This document shows positions 1 through 8,816 of a DNA stretch of 55,954 nucleotides, piece by piece. A program made the translations under genes and the position numbers. How positions within the stretch are numbered: the stretch's first letter is position 1; every line of letters starts with the position of its first letter. The DNA comes from an uncultured Erysipelotrichaceae bacterium (GTDB lineage Bacteria > Bacillota_I > Bacilli_A > RFN20 > CAG-826): assembly GCA_902797795.1 (NCBI GenBank), contig CADBUF010000070.1, positions 1 to 55,954 of the forward strand. Direction: 5' to 3'. Below the pieces are notes generated by a model. It saw nothing but the letters and a program-made list of their open reading frames with translations, was not told where the DNA came from and did not search any database.

Positions 1-21
1 TAAAATCTCTAGTTTTTAAAA

Positions 22-38
22 AAGCAAAGCTTTTGCTT
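22..38 (-). terminator. Probable terminator after the repeat lipoprotein
   Basis: A 7-bp stem (AAGCAAA pairing with TTTGCTT) with a 3-nt loop. On the minus strand it is followed by a T-rich run. It lies just downstream of the stop of the minus-strand lipoprotein gene at 66. A short T run on the plus side means it may also act on transcripts arriving from the left. Confidence 0.6.
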
Positions 39-65
39 CTTTTTGTCGTATCTTTTTATAAAAAT

Positions 66-2480
66 TTATAAGATAATAGTTGTATAGGTATATCCCATTT
101 CGATTAAGTTCGTCTTATAATCTTCGAACGCACTTTCAGCGAGTGCAACAGATGTAAAGGTTGCTGTAAAATCAACTTCCTTCCAACCATCTAAATCCGC
201 AACTTGCAAGATGCTATAGATAACACCGGAATCAGTAATAACTGGGTATTCAAGATTAGGGAATAAGGAAGAAATAGTCTCACTTGGGAAAGTTGTTTGT
301 TCACTTGGATCATCTTTGTGAGCAGTAACTTCCATAGAGACAATCTTATTACCGAAAGATTCAACAGGAGTCACTCTAATATCAATAACTTCATCAGTGA
401 TGATCGTAGCATTACCATCAGTTTTGGATTTCATTCCATCTTTACAAGATAATAAAGAAGCACAATATAAAGAAGCACAGTTAGATGGATCCATACTTCC
501 AGTTAGATAGATATCAATCCAAACTTTTTCACCAAAGTCTTCAATCTCAACAGAACTGAAAGCAAATGAAGGAGTAGGGAAAGTGAATTCACCAATTTCT
601 TTAATGGCTTCACTAATGTCTTCGCTTGGCCAGATAACTTCTTCACTAGGAATAACAAAATCGGTTCCATTAGTGGTAGTTATATCAATGTATAAGTTGC
701 CACTAAGTTCATAGATGACAATATTAAATTGTCCATTTGGCGATAAACATTGACCAATACTATATTTTGGGCTTTCTCCATTTAGAGTAAATCCGTTATT
801 AAGGAGAATAGAAATATAAGTAGCAATAGCTTGACTTGTATCAGCGTCTTTTGGCATTAATAAACAAATTTCTAAATCACCTTGATAAAGATATACATCA
901 GTTCCATATGATTCAATAAATGCAGGAACAGAATCAGTAATACCGTTATATTCCAAAATGGATTTAATGTTTTTTTCTGGGAATCTAGCGTCAGCAAAAG
1001 TAATAGTGACTGAACCACTAGTGGCGTAATATGTCGTAATCGCGATTTCATGATTTGGTGACATATAAATCGTGTCACTATAATAATCTAGACCGTATTC
1101 AGTATAACCAGCGTTTAAAAGAGTCTCTTTATAGCTAGCTACTCCACTTGTTTCTGTACCTGTTTTTACGGAAACAAGGACCATGTAGCCCATGTAATCT
1201 TCAATGACAGAGAATCCATTATTTGCGCCTTCATATTCTGGAATAGAGTCAATGAAACCTTCTCCTAAAATATGAGCGATTTCTTCTCTTGGCCACCCAG
1301 TTTCTGGGATTGGATCAAATGCATAATATAAAGTGAATTTAACAGAACTCTCATTCTCGTAATATTCGATATCATATTTGCCATAACATACATCAGGAAT
1401 AAGTTTTCTAATCGTGTAATTTTTATCACTGTTTTCTGTTACTTCGTAACCACTACTTTCTAAATTAGTTATATAAGTATCAAAAGTAGTTCTACTAACG
1501 TTATAGACTTCAACGAAAGCAGTAATTAATTCATACATTTCATGTTCATAGTAATAATCATTTTTCACATTATTTCTATATAGATAAAAGCTTCCTTCAA
1601 GAGGAACAACACCAAAATTTTCTAAATCGTATTTGGTGTAGAAATCATTAATTTGGTTAGCTGGCCAATAAGGAATAGGGGCAAGATGAATGTCTAATGA
1701 TTTAATACCACTGTCGTATAAATAATAAAGTGCGTATTGTTCATCAGGAGAAACAGCGACATAGAAAGTGTCATCATATTTTTCTTCTAAAACGTTCCAA
1801 TAAGCATTAGTAAGAATCTCGCTATAACCACCGTCATCGAGATTACTATCTAAATAACAATAAATAGCAAGTTCTGAATCATCAATTTCATAATATTTAG
1901 CCTCAATAGCAGGTGGGACTTCTTTTGAATAGAATGATAATTCTGCGTAATCGCTAATAAATTCACTTGGGAAAGAATATACATATGGATCATATGCTTC
2001 TAAATAGAATGTTCCTTCTCCTATAGAGGAAGGGACACCAGTGTTATTTTCCGCATATAGTAAAAATTCAACACATCTCACTCCTAAAGATGTATCAAAT
2101 TCACCAAACCCTTTATAAACGCTACCTTCTTGGAGGTTATTAATTCTTGAGATATCTTTAACCTCAAAATCGTCACTTAATTTCAAAGCATATGTAGAAA
2201 GTTCGTTATTTTGAACATCTCCACCATTTAAAATGACTTTATTTTCTTCTTCATTAAAGGTTACAGTCGTCTCATCTTTATAACGTGGGAAAACATAATC
2301 ATGAAGATGAGTGGACATAACTAAAGCTTCTTCTTCACTCCATGTAGGTGTTGGTTCTGGAGTTGGGGTAGGAATAGGTGTAACTGGGGTACTATCTCCA
2401 CTACCTCCACTAGATCCACAAGAAACCATAACTACTGTTAGTAAAGAAATAAATAGAGAACTAATCAATTTATTTTTCAT
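66..2480 (-). CDS. Large orphan lipoprotein built of about six degenerate repeats
   Basis: No family recognised. The 804-residue protein starts with a lipoprotein signal peptide (lipobox VMVSC, acylated Cys21), then a Pro/Thr-rich linker (about residues 31-46). It should therefore be anchored to the outer face of the membrane. The rest is acidic and rich in Tyr, Ser and Thr. I see six weak repeats of roughly 102-124 residues, each opening with a [FW]P-x-x-x-I motif: FPSEFI at 170, WPANQI at 272, WPREEI at 396, FPEKNI at 500, WPSEDI at 617 and FPSETI at 731. Several units then show a Tyr-rich segment, a helix ending in L-x-x-x-G-[YF], and an SP[DN]-type turn. The start is well supported by an AGGAGG ribosome-binding site. 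The gene stands alone, with a terminator behind it. A surface adhesin or binding protein is possible but is inference. Confidence 0.85.
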   Translation of the reverse strand: MKNKLISSLFISLLTVVMVSCGSSGGSGDSTPVTPIPTPTPEPTPTWSEEEALVMSTHLHDYVFPRYKDETTVTFNEEENKVILNGGDVQNNELSTYALKLSDDFEVKDISRINNLQEGSVYKGFGEFDTSLGVRCVEFLLYAENNTGVPSSIGEGTFYLEAYDPYVYSFPSEFISDYAELSFYSKEVPPAIEAKYYEIDDSELAIYCYLDSNLDDGGYSEILTNAYWNVLEEKYDDTFYVAVSPDEQYALYYLYDSGIKSLDIHLAPIPYWPANQINDFYTKYDLENFGVVPLEGSFYLYRNNVKNDYYYEHEMYELITAFVEVYNVSRTTFDTYITNLESSGYEVTENSDKNYTIRKLIPDVCYGKYDIEYYENESSVKFTLYYAFDPIPETGWPREEIAHILGEGFIDSIPEYEGANNGFSVIEDYMGYMVLVSVKTGTETSGVASYKETLLNAGYTEYGLDYYSDTIYMSPNHEIAITTYYATSGSVTITFADARFPEKNIKSILEYNGITDSVPAFIESYGTDVYLYQGDLEICLLMPKDADTSQAIATYISILLNNGFTLNGESPKYSIGQCLSPNGQFNIVIYELSGNLYIDITTTNGTDFVIPSEEVIWPSEDISEAIKEIGEFTFPTPSFAFSSVEIEDFGEKVWIDIYLTGSMDPSNCASLYCASLLSCKDGMKSKTDGNATIITDEVIDIRVTPVESFGNKIVSMEVTAHKDDPSEQTTFPSETISSLFPNLEYPVITDSGVIYSILQVADLDGWKEVDFTATFTSVALAESAFEDYKTNLIEMGYTYTTIIL

Positions 2481-2512
2481 AAGTCGTTCCTCCTTTGAGG
2501 TTATCTAAAATA

Positions 2513-2538
2513 TAAAAAAATTGATCAATAAAATCAAC
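2513..2538 (-). terminator. Possible terminator after mntP
   Basis: A short AT-rich stem (TTGAT at 2521-2525 with ATCAA at 2533-2537) followed on the minus strand by six T residues. It sits between the mntP stop and the lipoprotein gene that follows on the same strand. The stem is weak. Confidence 0.4.
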
Positions 2539-2564
2539 TTTTTATCTAATGTAAAAATGATAAA

Positions 2565-3200
2565 TTAGATTCCGACATAGTGGCTTGTAACTACCCAGGC
2601 CGCTAAAATGAGAAGGATTATTCCTCCAATAATCATTGTGATTTCATATTTTCCTTTAAAGAGTTTAGCGATTGCGCTTCCAAGGAAAAGGCCAATTAAA
2701 CAAATCACAAAAGTAATAACAATAATAATAGCAGCGTGAAGCCACACAGTAGCGTTATTACTATATCCTGCATGAAGAGTAACACCTACCGCCATCGCAT
2801 CAATCGCAGTAGCTATACCCATAATAAGCACTTCTTTAAGCGAGAAATGTTTTCTTTCTTTTTGTTCGCTTTCTTTTCTAGTTTCAAGAATTCCTTCAAG
2901 TAGCATCTTTCCACCAATGAAGACTAATAAACCGAAAGAGATCCATGTAATCGTTGTTGAAAAGATTTGTCCTGCTCTAACCCCACTTGATTCACCGACG
3001 ATATATTCAATAAACTCAATAAAGAAATAACCAATTAGAGGCATGATGCCTTGCATTAAGCCAAAAACACCCGCAATAAAGAATGATTTCTTCTTATTGA
3101 TATCTTCATAAACAAGACTGTCAGTTACACTGACAGCAAAAGCGTCCATTGCTAGAGCAACACCAAATAAGATAATTTGAGAAATAATTAATAAAGTCAT
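2565..3200 (-). CDS. mntP: MntP-like manganese efflux pump
   Basis: A 211-residue membrane protein of the MntP (DUF204) family, which exports excess Mn2+. There are six hydrophobic segments in two halves. Each half carries the family motif around conserved acids: ALAMDAFAVSV near the N-terminus and ATAIDAMAVGV after the central loop. The open frame extends to GTG at 3206, but I prefer ATG at 3200. A TATAAT box (minus strand, 3208-3213) ends only 7 bases before that ATG, so the message may be nearly leaderless. No yybP-ykoY manganese riboswitch fits in the 82-bp gap to gpsA, although such riboswitches often precede mntP in other Firmicutes. Confidence 0.88.
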   Translation of the reverse strand: MTLLIISQIILFGVALAMDAFAVSVTDSLVYEDINKKKSFFIAGVFGLMQGIMPLIGYFFIEFIEYIVGESSGVRAGQIFSTTITWISFGLLVFIGGKMLLEGILETRKESEQKERKHFSLKEVLIMGIATAIDAMAVGVTLHAGYSNNATVWLHAAIIIVITFVICLIGLFLGSAIAKLFKGKYEITMIIGGIILLILAAWVVTSHYVGI

Positions 3201-3207
3201 CCTCACT

Positions 3208-3213
3208 ATTATA
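3208..3213 (-). promoter_or_regulatory. -10 box of mntP, implying a very short leader
   Basis: TATAAT on the minus strand, 7 bases from the preferred ATG of mntP. No convincing -35 hexamer is visible. Nearby, ATAAC (3234-3238) and GTTAT (3245-3249) form a small inverted repeat in the divergent mntP/gpsA gap. Confidence 0.45.
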
Positions 3214-3282
3214 ATTGTTATTCTTAATAAGTGATAACTAACTTGTTATTGTGATAAACTTTATTTAATTGGAGAGAAGATA

Positions 3283-4278
3283 ATGATGAAAAAGATTGGA
3301 ATATTAGGAAGTGGTACTTGGGGTACCGCTTTAGCAAACATGCTCGTTAAGATGGGGCATAATGTTACTTTATGGAGTAAATTTGAAAAGGATTCAATTC
3401 TTTTAAAAGAAACACACACTCATCCTAATCTTCCTGGCTCGATCATTTCTAGTGATATCAATTTTGTGACCGACATTTCTAAAGCCTGCTTAGATATGGA
3501 TTTTGTTATCTTTGCTACTCCTTCTATTTATATTCGTGAAACTGCAAATGTTACCAAGCCATTTTTAAATGACAAACAAGTAATCATCACTGTCTCTAAA
3601 GGAATTGAAAAGGATACCCTCTTTACGATGAGTGAAATTTTAGAAGATGTTTTAGGTTCTTCGTTTAATGTTGTCGCTTTAAGCGGTCCAACCCACGCAG
3701 AAGAAGTTGCTAAAGGATTGCCAACTTTAATTGTTTCTAGCTGCAAAGATAAAAAAATAGCAAAGCTTGTACAAGAAGAAGTGAGCAATAATGTTTTAAG
3801 AGTTTACACAAATACCGATATTAAAGGTGTGGAATTATGTGGCGCTTTAAAAAATATTATTGCCTTAGCTGCTGGTATGTCTGAAGGATTAGGATATGGA
3901 GATAACGCTAAAGCCGCAATTATCACAAGGGGCTTAGCAGAAATTACTCGTATAGGTTTAGCTATGGGCTGCACTGAACAAACTTTTTCTGGTTTAAGTG
4001 GTATCGGTGATATTGTTGTTACCGCAACAAGTACAAATAGTAGAAACCATAACGCTGGTGTTCTTATTGGACAAGGTTATTCCTTAAAAGAAACATTAGA
4101 AAAAGTTGGAATGGTTGTTGAAGGTATCAACGCCTTAGAGGCTGCTAAAGAACTTGAAAAGAAATATCAAGTTGAACTACCAATTATCGATGTAGTTTAT
4201 CGTATTGTGAAAGATGATATTCCTGTCACAATGGCGATTCCATTATTATTTGGAAGAGAAAAAATAAGCGAGATCTGA
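3283..4278 (+). CDS. gpsA: Glycerol-3-phosphate dehydrogenase [NAD(P)+]
   Basis: GpsA reduces dihydroxyacetone phosphate to sn-glycerol 3-phosphate, the backbone for phospholipid synthesis, in the cytoplasm. The N-terminus has the Rossmann dinucleotide site (GILGSGTWGTALA). The C-terminal domain carries the family's catalytic Lys region (ELCGALKNIIALAAG) and the GLSGIGD motif. At 331 residues it is full length. Two ATGs are adjacent (3283 and 3286); a GGAGAG ribosome-binding site at about 3270 fits either. It is a single gene, divergent from mntP and convergent with the ABC exporter operon, with a shared terminator over its stop codon. In many Firmicutes gpsA follows der (engA); here it does not. 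Confidence 0.95.
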   Translation: MMKKIGILGSGTWGTALANMLVKMGHNVTLWSKFEKDSILLKETHTHPNLPGSIISSDINFVTDISKACLDMDFVIFATPSIYIRETANVTKPFLNDKQVIITVSKGIEKDTLFTMSEILEDVLGSSFNVVALSGPTHAEEVAKGLPTLIVSSCKDKKIAKLVQEEVSNNVLRVYTNTDIKGVELCGALKNIIALAAGMSEGLGYGDNAKAAIITRGLAEITRIGLAMGCTEQTFSGLSGIGDIVVTATSTNSRNHNAGVLIGQGYSLKETLEKVGMVVEGINALEAAKELEKKYQVELPIIDVVYRIVKDDIPVTMAIPLLFGREKISEI

Positions 4279-4290
4279 GCGATTCTCGCT
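4267..4290. terminator. Bidirectional terminator between gpsA and the ABC exporter operon
   Basis: A 7-bp perfect stem AGCGAGA/TCTCGCT with a 10-nt loop and a T run on the plus side. It overlaps the gpsA stop and sits between two convergent genes. Confidence 0.75.
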
Positions 4291-4296
4291 TTTAAT

Positions 4297-6267
4297 TTAT
4301 TCCAATTCAAACGCTCCGGTATATAGGTTATAGTAGACACCTTTTTGTTTGATTAAATCATCGTGAGTTCCACGTTCAATAATGTGACCATGATCAAGAA
4401 CCATAATCGCATCACTATTTTGAACAGTGGACAATCGATGGGCAATCACAAAGACGGTTCTACCTTCCATTAATTGGTCTGTACCTTTTTGCACCAATCT
4501 TTCAGTACGAGTATCAATTGAAGAAGTTGCTTCATCTAAAATCATAACAGGAGCATCTGCTACTGCTGCTCTAGCAATAGAGAGGAGCTGTCTTTGACCT
4601 TGCGAGAGATTACTGCCATCTCCAGAAAGCATGGTGTCATATCCTTCAGGTAGTCGACTAATGAAATCATGAGCGTTAGCAATTTTTGCGGCTTCGATAC
4701 ATTCTTCATCAGTTGCGTCTAATCGACCATAACGGATATTCTCCATTACTGTTCCTGAGAACAAGTTAGTGTCTTGTAAAACAATACCTAATGAACGACG
4801 TAAATCAGCTTTTTTAATTTTATTAATATTGATTCCATCATAACGGATTTTCCCATCCGCAATATCATAGAAACGATTAATCAGATTAGTAATTGTGGTT
4901 TTGCCTGCTCCAGTAGCGCCTACAAAGGCAATTTTTTGTCCTGGATGAGCATAGATAGAAACATCTTCAAGAACAAGACGTTTACCATCATAAGAGAAAT
5001 CAACTTTATCTAAAACGATATCGCCTTTAAGTTCACGATATTCAATGGTTCCATCTTTGTGGCGATATTTCCAAGCATAATTTCTAGTATGTTCATCAGT
5101 TTCTTCGAAACTACCATCTTCATTATATTTAATGTTACATAAATAGACATAGCCTTCATCTTTTTCTGCTTTTTCATCCATTAACTCCAAACAGCGAGAT
5201 GCACCCGCCATACCCATAACAATGAAAATAATTTGTTGTGAGAATTGGTTAACGTTATTGGCGAACATTCTGCTCATCATTAAGAAGAGGGCAATCATTC
5301 CCGCGAATCGAGCAGGGTCACCTTTAATTGGTTCATATCCACTGAAGGATAGATTCTTCCATCCAAAGACATAGATAAAGGCACCCATAAGTCCGCATAA
5401 AATATATAGGAAGTTGCCTATGTTACCCATAACCGGCATCATCACGTTACCATGAATGTTCGCGGTTGTTGCATAATCACGTAGTTCTTCATTTAAAGTG
5501 TCAAATTCCTCAGCGCTCTTTTGTTCATGAGTGAATACTTTGATGACTTTAAGTCCTTTAATACTTTCTTCAATTGAACCTTCAACTTGTCCTAATGCGG
5601 CTTGTTGTTTAATAAAGTATTTTGAGGATTTTCCTCCAAGTCCTTTAACAACACCAACCATAATGATGAAACCAACAACAACGACTAAAGTCATCCAAAC
5701 TGATGTTGATAACATAATGAAGAAGACAAAGATTGAAACTAAACCTGTCTGAATTAAACTTGGCAAAGCTTGAGAGATGAATTGTCTAATCGTATCAATA
5801 TCATTTGTGTATAAAGACATGATTGATCCATGAGCGTGCGTATCAAAATATTTGATTGGTAAATCTTCCATATGGGAGAACATTGCTTTACGGAAGTCAT
5901 TCATAAACTTTTGAGTGACAATCGCCATTGTGCGATTCCAAGTCCAGCTAGCAAGAATACCAACTAAATAAATAGAACCTAAAATGATTAATAAATAAGA
6001 TACATTACTATAAATAGTAAAACCAAATGTTGATGAGATTGGATAGACATCCACAAATGGGTTGAATGAATCCTTTCCTGCTTGAGTCAAAGCATTAGTA
6101 GCAAGGGATACAAAAACAGAGGATGATAAATTTCCAAATACATTAAACACTAAACAAATAAGTGAGACGATAAGTTGAGCAGGATAGAGTTTGAATAAAC
6201 GTTTGAGAAGAGTTTTCATCGTACCTTTTCTCGCTCTTCCTCTTTCTCTAATACGAACTGGTGGCAT
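4297..6267 (-). CDS. ABC exporter half-transporter (membrane plus ATPase), second subunit
   Basis: A 656-residue type IV ABC exporter subunit: about six membrane segments in the first 340 residues, then a nucleotide-binding domain with Walker A GATGAGKTT, Walker B VMILDEATSSID (intact catalytic Glu) and the H-loop IAHRLS. The signature motif is LSQGQ instead of LSGGQ, which marks one half of a heterodimeric exporter with one degenerate ATP site. An insert of about 60 residues between membrane and ATPase parts (ending near ELKGDIVLDKVDF) is characteristic of this clostridial/bacilli multidrug-type subfamily. The start ATG overlaps the stop of the first subunit by one base (TAATG) and has a GGAGGTGAT ribosome-binding site. 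Substrate unknown; drug or peptide export is inference. Confidence 0.9.
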   Translation of the reverse strand: MPPVRIRERGRARKGTMKTLLKRLFKLYPAQLIVSLICLVFNVFGNLSSSVFVSLATNALTQAGKDSFNPFVDVYPISSTFGFTIYSNVSYLLIILGSIYLVGILASWTWNRTMAIVTQKFMNDFRKAMFSHMEDLPIKYFDTHAHGSIMSLYTNDIDTIRQFISQALPSLIQTGLVSIFVFFIMLSTSVWMTLVVVVGFIIMVGVVKGLGGKSSKYFIKQQAALGQVEGSIEESIKGLKVIKVFTHEQKSAEEFDTLNEELRDYATTANIHGNVMMPVMGNIGNFLYILCGLMGAFIYVFGWKNLSFSGYEPIKGDPARFAGMIALFLMMSRMFANNVNQFSQQIIFIVMGMAGASRCLELMDEKAEKDEGYVYLCNIKYNEDGSFEETDEHTRNYAWKYRHKDGTIEYRELKGDIVLDKVDFSYDGKRLVLEDVSIYAHPGQKIAFVGATGAGKTTITNLINRFYDIADGKIRYDGININKIKKADLRRSLGIVLQDTNLFSGTVMENIRYGRLDATDEECIEAAKIANAHDFISRLPEGYDTMLSGDGSNLSQGQRQLLSIARAAVADAPVMILDEATSSIDTRTERLVQKGTDQLMEGRTVFVIAHRLSTVQNSDAIMVLDHGHIIERGTHDDLIKQKGVYYNLYTGAFELE

Positions 6268-8099
6268 TATTTATCACCTCCAACTCTATTTTGTGTGTAG
6301 TACACTTCTTGATAAATATGATTATTTTTCAATAATTCTTCATGGGTGCCGATGGCATCAACATGACCATTATCCAAGATGATGATTTGATCAGCGTCCT
6401 CAATAGAACTAATACGCTGAGCAATAACGATTTTTGTCATTTCTGGTAAATCATTCTTTAATCCTCTTCTAATTAAACGGTCAGTTTTTGTGTCAACCGC
6501 ACTAGTAGAATCATCCAAAATCATAATCTTTGGATTTTTAAGGATGGCACGAGCAATACAAAGACGTTGTTTTTGTCCGCCTGAGAAGTTTGCTCCACCT
6601 TGTTCAACTTTTGATTGAAGTCCTTCAGGTTTAGCCTTAACTATTTCTTCGGCTTGAGCAATACGACATGCTTTCCACATATCTTCTTCACTTGCGTTAA
6701 GATTTCCCCATTTCAAATTGGATTCAATTGTTCCTGAGAAAAGGAAATTCTTTTGAAGGACAACCGCGACATTATCTCTTAAAGTTTCAAGGTCATATTC
6801 TTTGACATTATGACCTGCAACAAGAACCTCTCCTTCACTAACATCATATAGACGAGAAATGAGGTTGATGACCGATGTTTTTCCAGAACCAGTAGAACCT
6901 AAAATTCCGATAAATTGGCCACTTTTGATGTGAATATCAATATTATTTAACGCATTTCTTTCAGCGTTTTTCTTGTATTTGAATGAAACATTATTGAAGT
7001 CAACATCACCATTTACAACGTTATTAAGAGAGACGGGAGGATTAACAATTGTTGGCTCTTCTTCAAGGACTTCTGAGATACGTTTGATGGACTCAATTGA
7101 CATGGCAATCATCACCATAATCATAGAAATCATCATCAGGGACATAAGGATTTGGATACCATATGTGATAAGGGCGCTTAATTGCCCTAAAGTTAATTGT
7201 CCACCTACCCAGTCACCAACTATATGACCAGTAGCGGGGTCAATCTTGGTTTCAAAATGTCCTGATTTATAAATAAGTAATGAACCTAAACCAATAATTA
7301 AAATATTACTAACATGGATAGCCGTATTCATTAAAGGATTATTAAGAGCAACAATCTTTTCTGCTTTGACAAAGTCGGTAGTAATTGCGTCACTAGCTTT
7401 GGCAAATTTTTCTTTTTCGAAGTCTTCTCTAACATATGATTTAACAACTCGAATACCAGAGACGTTCTCTTGAATGGATTCGTTGAGTTTGTCATATCGT
7501 TTAAAGATGGACATAAATAATTTCATCGCATGTCTGATAATCAAAAGTAATCCGAAGGCTACAATTGGAATTAATCCCACAAAGATAAAACCCATCATTC
7601 CTCCACCAACGAAAGTCATAACAGCGGAGAAAATGAGCATTAATGGAGCTCTAATAACAATACGAATCATCATTTGGAACGCCATCTGAACATTATTAAT
7701 ATCAGTGGTCATTCTAGTAACTAAACTACTCGTAGAGAATTTATCAATGTTCTCAAAAGAGAAATTAGTCAACTTTTTATACAAGTCGCTACGTAAATTA
7801 GCAGCCATTCCAACAGAAGCTTTAGAAGCATATATTCCTCCAAAAATACCACAAAGTAGTGAAATAATGGCCATCCCTAATAACATTAGAGCTAGATAAA
7901 ACACTGGTATAGAGCCATCACTTGTATGGAAAAAATCACCAGAGTTATTGAGAAGTTTAATTTCATCAACGAATAAACCCATGATAAATGGCATAGCGCA
8001 TTCCATTGCTGCTTCACCAATCATAAATAAAGGAGTTATAAGAGCGTATTTCTTATATTCCCTCACACTTTTTAAAATTAGTTTTATCTTTTTTAACAT
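6267..8099 (-). CDS. ABC exporter half-transporter, first subunit with degenerate Walker B
   Basis: A 610-residue partner of the next gene: an N-terminal six-helix membrane domain, then an ATPase domain with Walker A GSTGSGKTS, canonical signature FSGGQ and Walker B IMILDDSTSAVD. The catalytic Glu after Walker B is replaced by Asp and the H-loop His by Gln (IAQRIS). Together with LSQGQ in the partner this gives one inactive and one active ATP site, as in BmrCD-type heterodimers. It lies 12 bases downstream of tetR in the same operon, so tetR probably controls it. Function as a multidrug or toxic-compound exporter is inferred from family and from the TetR neighbour. Confidence 0.9.
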   Translation of the reverse strand: MLKKIKLILKSVREYKKYALITPLFMIGEAAMECAMPFIMGLFVDEIKLLNNSGDFFHTSDGSIPVFYLALMLLGMAIISLLCGIFGGIYASKASVGMAANLRSDLYKKLTNFSFENIDKFSTSSLVTRMTTDINNVQMAFQMMIRIVIRAPLMLIFSAVMTFVGGGMMGFIFVGLIPIVAFGLLLIIRHAMKLFMSIFKRYDKLNESIQENVSGIRVVKSYVREDFEKEKFAKASDAITTDFVKAEKIVALNNPLMNTAIHVSNILIIGLGSLLIYKSGHFETKIDPATGHIVGDWVGGQLTLGQLSALITYGIQILMSLMMISMIMVMIAMSIESIKRISEVLEEEPTIVNPPVSLNNVVNGDVDFNNVSFKYKKNAERNALNNIDIHIKSGQFIGILGSTGSGKTSVINLISRLYDVSEGEVLVAGHNVKEYDLETLRDNVAVVLQKNFLFSGTIESNLKWGNLNASEEDMWKACRIAQAEEIVKAKPEGLQSKVEQGGANFSGGQKQRLCIARAILKNPKIMILDDSTSAVDTKTDRLIRRGLKNDLPEMTKIVIAQRISSIEDADQIIILDNGHVDAIGTHEELLKNNHIYQEVYYTQNRVGGDK

Positions 8100-8111
8100 G
8101 ACGTCACCTTC

Positions 8112-8714
8112 TTATCTTAATAACATTTCCATGATTACTTCACTATGTGGACACACGAATTTCTTATATCCTATATGAATGCGATTAAACGCAATTCCTT
8201 TTATCAAACTAAGGATAGAGATAGAAAGTTCAGCACTGGAATAATCATTGAAATCGCCTTCTAACTTACCTCTATTAATTAAATCTTCAATTGTAGAGTA
8301 AATAAATGTATGACCTTGTTCATTTTTCTTAACAACCTTTAAACTCTTTTGAAGATGGATATTTAACAATAAATATAATTCTTTTACCTTTTCATCATTA
8401 GGAGACTTAAGAACCTTAAGAACAGTATCGAGTAAATCATGTATAACAAACTTGGCTTTTTGATCGAAATTAATACACTCCACCATTGTTTTACAACTTG
8501 GATAAACAATCTGTTCAATAACACCTTGATAGAGTTCTTCTTTTGATTTGTAGTAGTGATATAGCAAACCATGGCTACAATGAGCGTCCTTAGTCACTTC
8601 ATCAAGATTGACCGCGTCATACCCTTTTAAAACAAAAAGATTTAAAGCACTCCTCAAGATTGTATCTTTTCTTTCGTTACGAATTTGTTCAAATTGTTCT
8701 TTTGATTTTGGCAT
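8112..8714 (-). CDS. TetR-family transcriptional regulator of the ABC exporter
   Basis: A 200-residue protein with a TetR-type helix-turn-helix in about residues 12-60 (TILRSALNLFVLKGYDAV, then HGLLYHYYKSKEEL) and a variable ligand-binding C-terminal half. It is the first gene of the tetR-ABC-ABC operon, with 12 bases to the exporter, so autoregulation and control of the exporter are likely. A TetR-type inverted repeat TTGACtagtctGTCAA lies 10 bases upstream of its ATG. The ligand cannot be predicted. Confidence 0.9.
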   Translation of the reverse strand: MPKSKEQFEQIRNERKDTILRSALNLFVLKGYDAVNLDEVTKDAHCSHGLLYHYYKSKEELYQGVIEQIVYPSCKTMVECINFDQKAKFVIHDLLDTVLKVLKSPNDEKVKELYLLLNIHLQKSLKVVKKNEQGHTFIYSTIEDLINRGKLEGDFNDYSSAELSISILSLIKGIAFNRIHIGYKKFVCPHSEVIMEMLLR

Positions 8715-8723
8715 ATTTTTTAA

Positions 8724-8739
8724 TTGACTAGTCTGTCAA
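8724..8739. promoter_or_regulatory. Candidate TetR operator
   Basis: The inverted repeat TTGACTAGTCTGTCAA has 5-bp arms around a 6-bp centre. It lies between the tetR ATG (8714) and the tetR -10 box, at the expected transcription start of the minus-strand promoter. Binding there would block tetR and exporter transcription. Assignment to this TetR is inferred from position. Confidence 0.65.
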
Positions 8740-8744
8740 CGAAC

Positions 8745-8796
8745 ATAATACCTGTATACGCACGTACTTGCAACAAAAAACATTAAAAAATATAAT
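8745..8796. promoter_or_regulatory. Back-to-back promoters sharing one -35 hexamer
   Basis: TTGCAA at 8768-8773 is its own reverse complement. On the plus strand it is followed after exactly 17 bases by TATAAT (8791-8796), reading into the ATP-grasp operon. On the minus strand it is followed after exactly 17 bases by TATTAT (8745-8750), reading into tetR. Both promoters have ideal spacing and appear to use the same -35 bases, so polymerase could occupy only one at a time. Confidence 0.7.
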
Positions 8797-8816
8797 TAAA
8801 TGAAGAAAATAAGAAT

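Noticed and set aside
3201..3282. Manganese riboswitch (yybP-ykoY) upstream of mntP
   Set aside because: The gap is too short and lacks the conserved loops; the -10 box leaves no leader.
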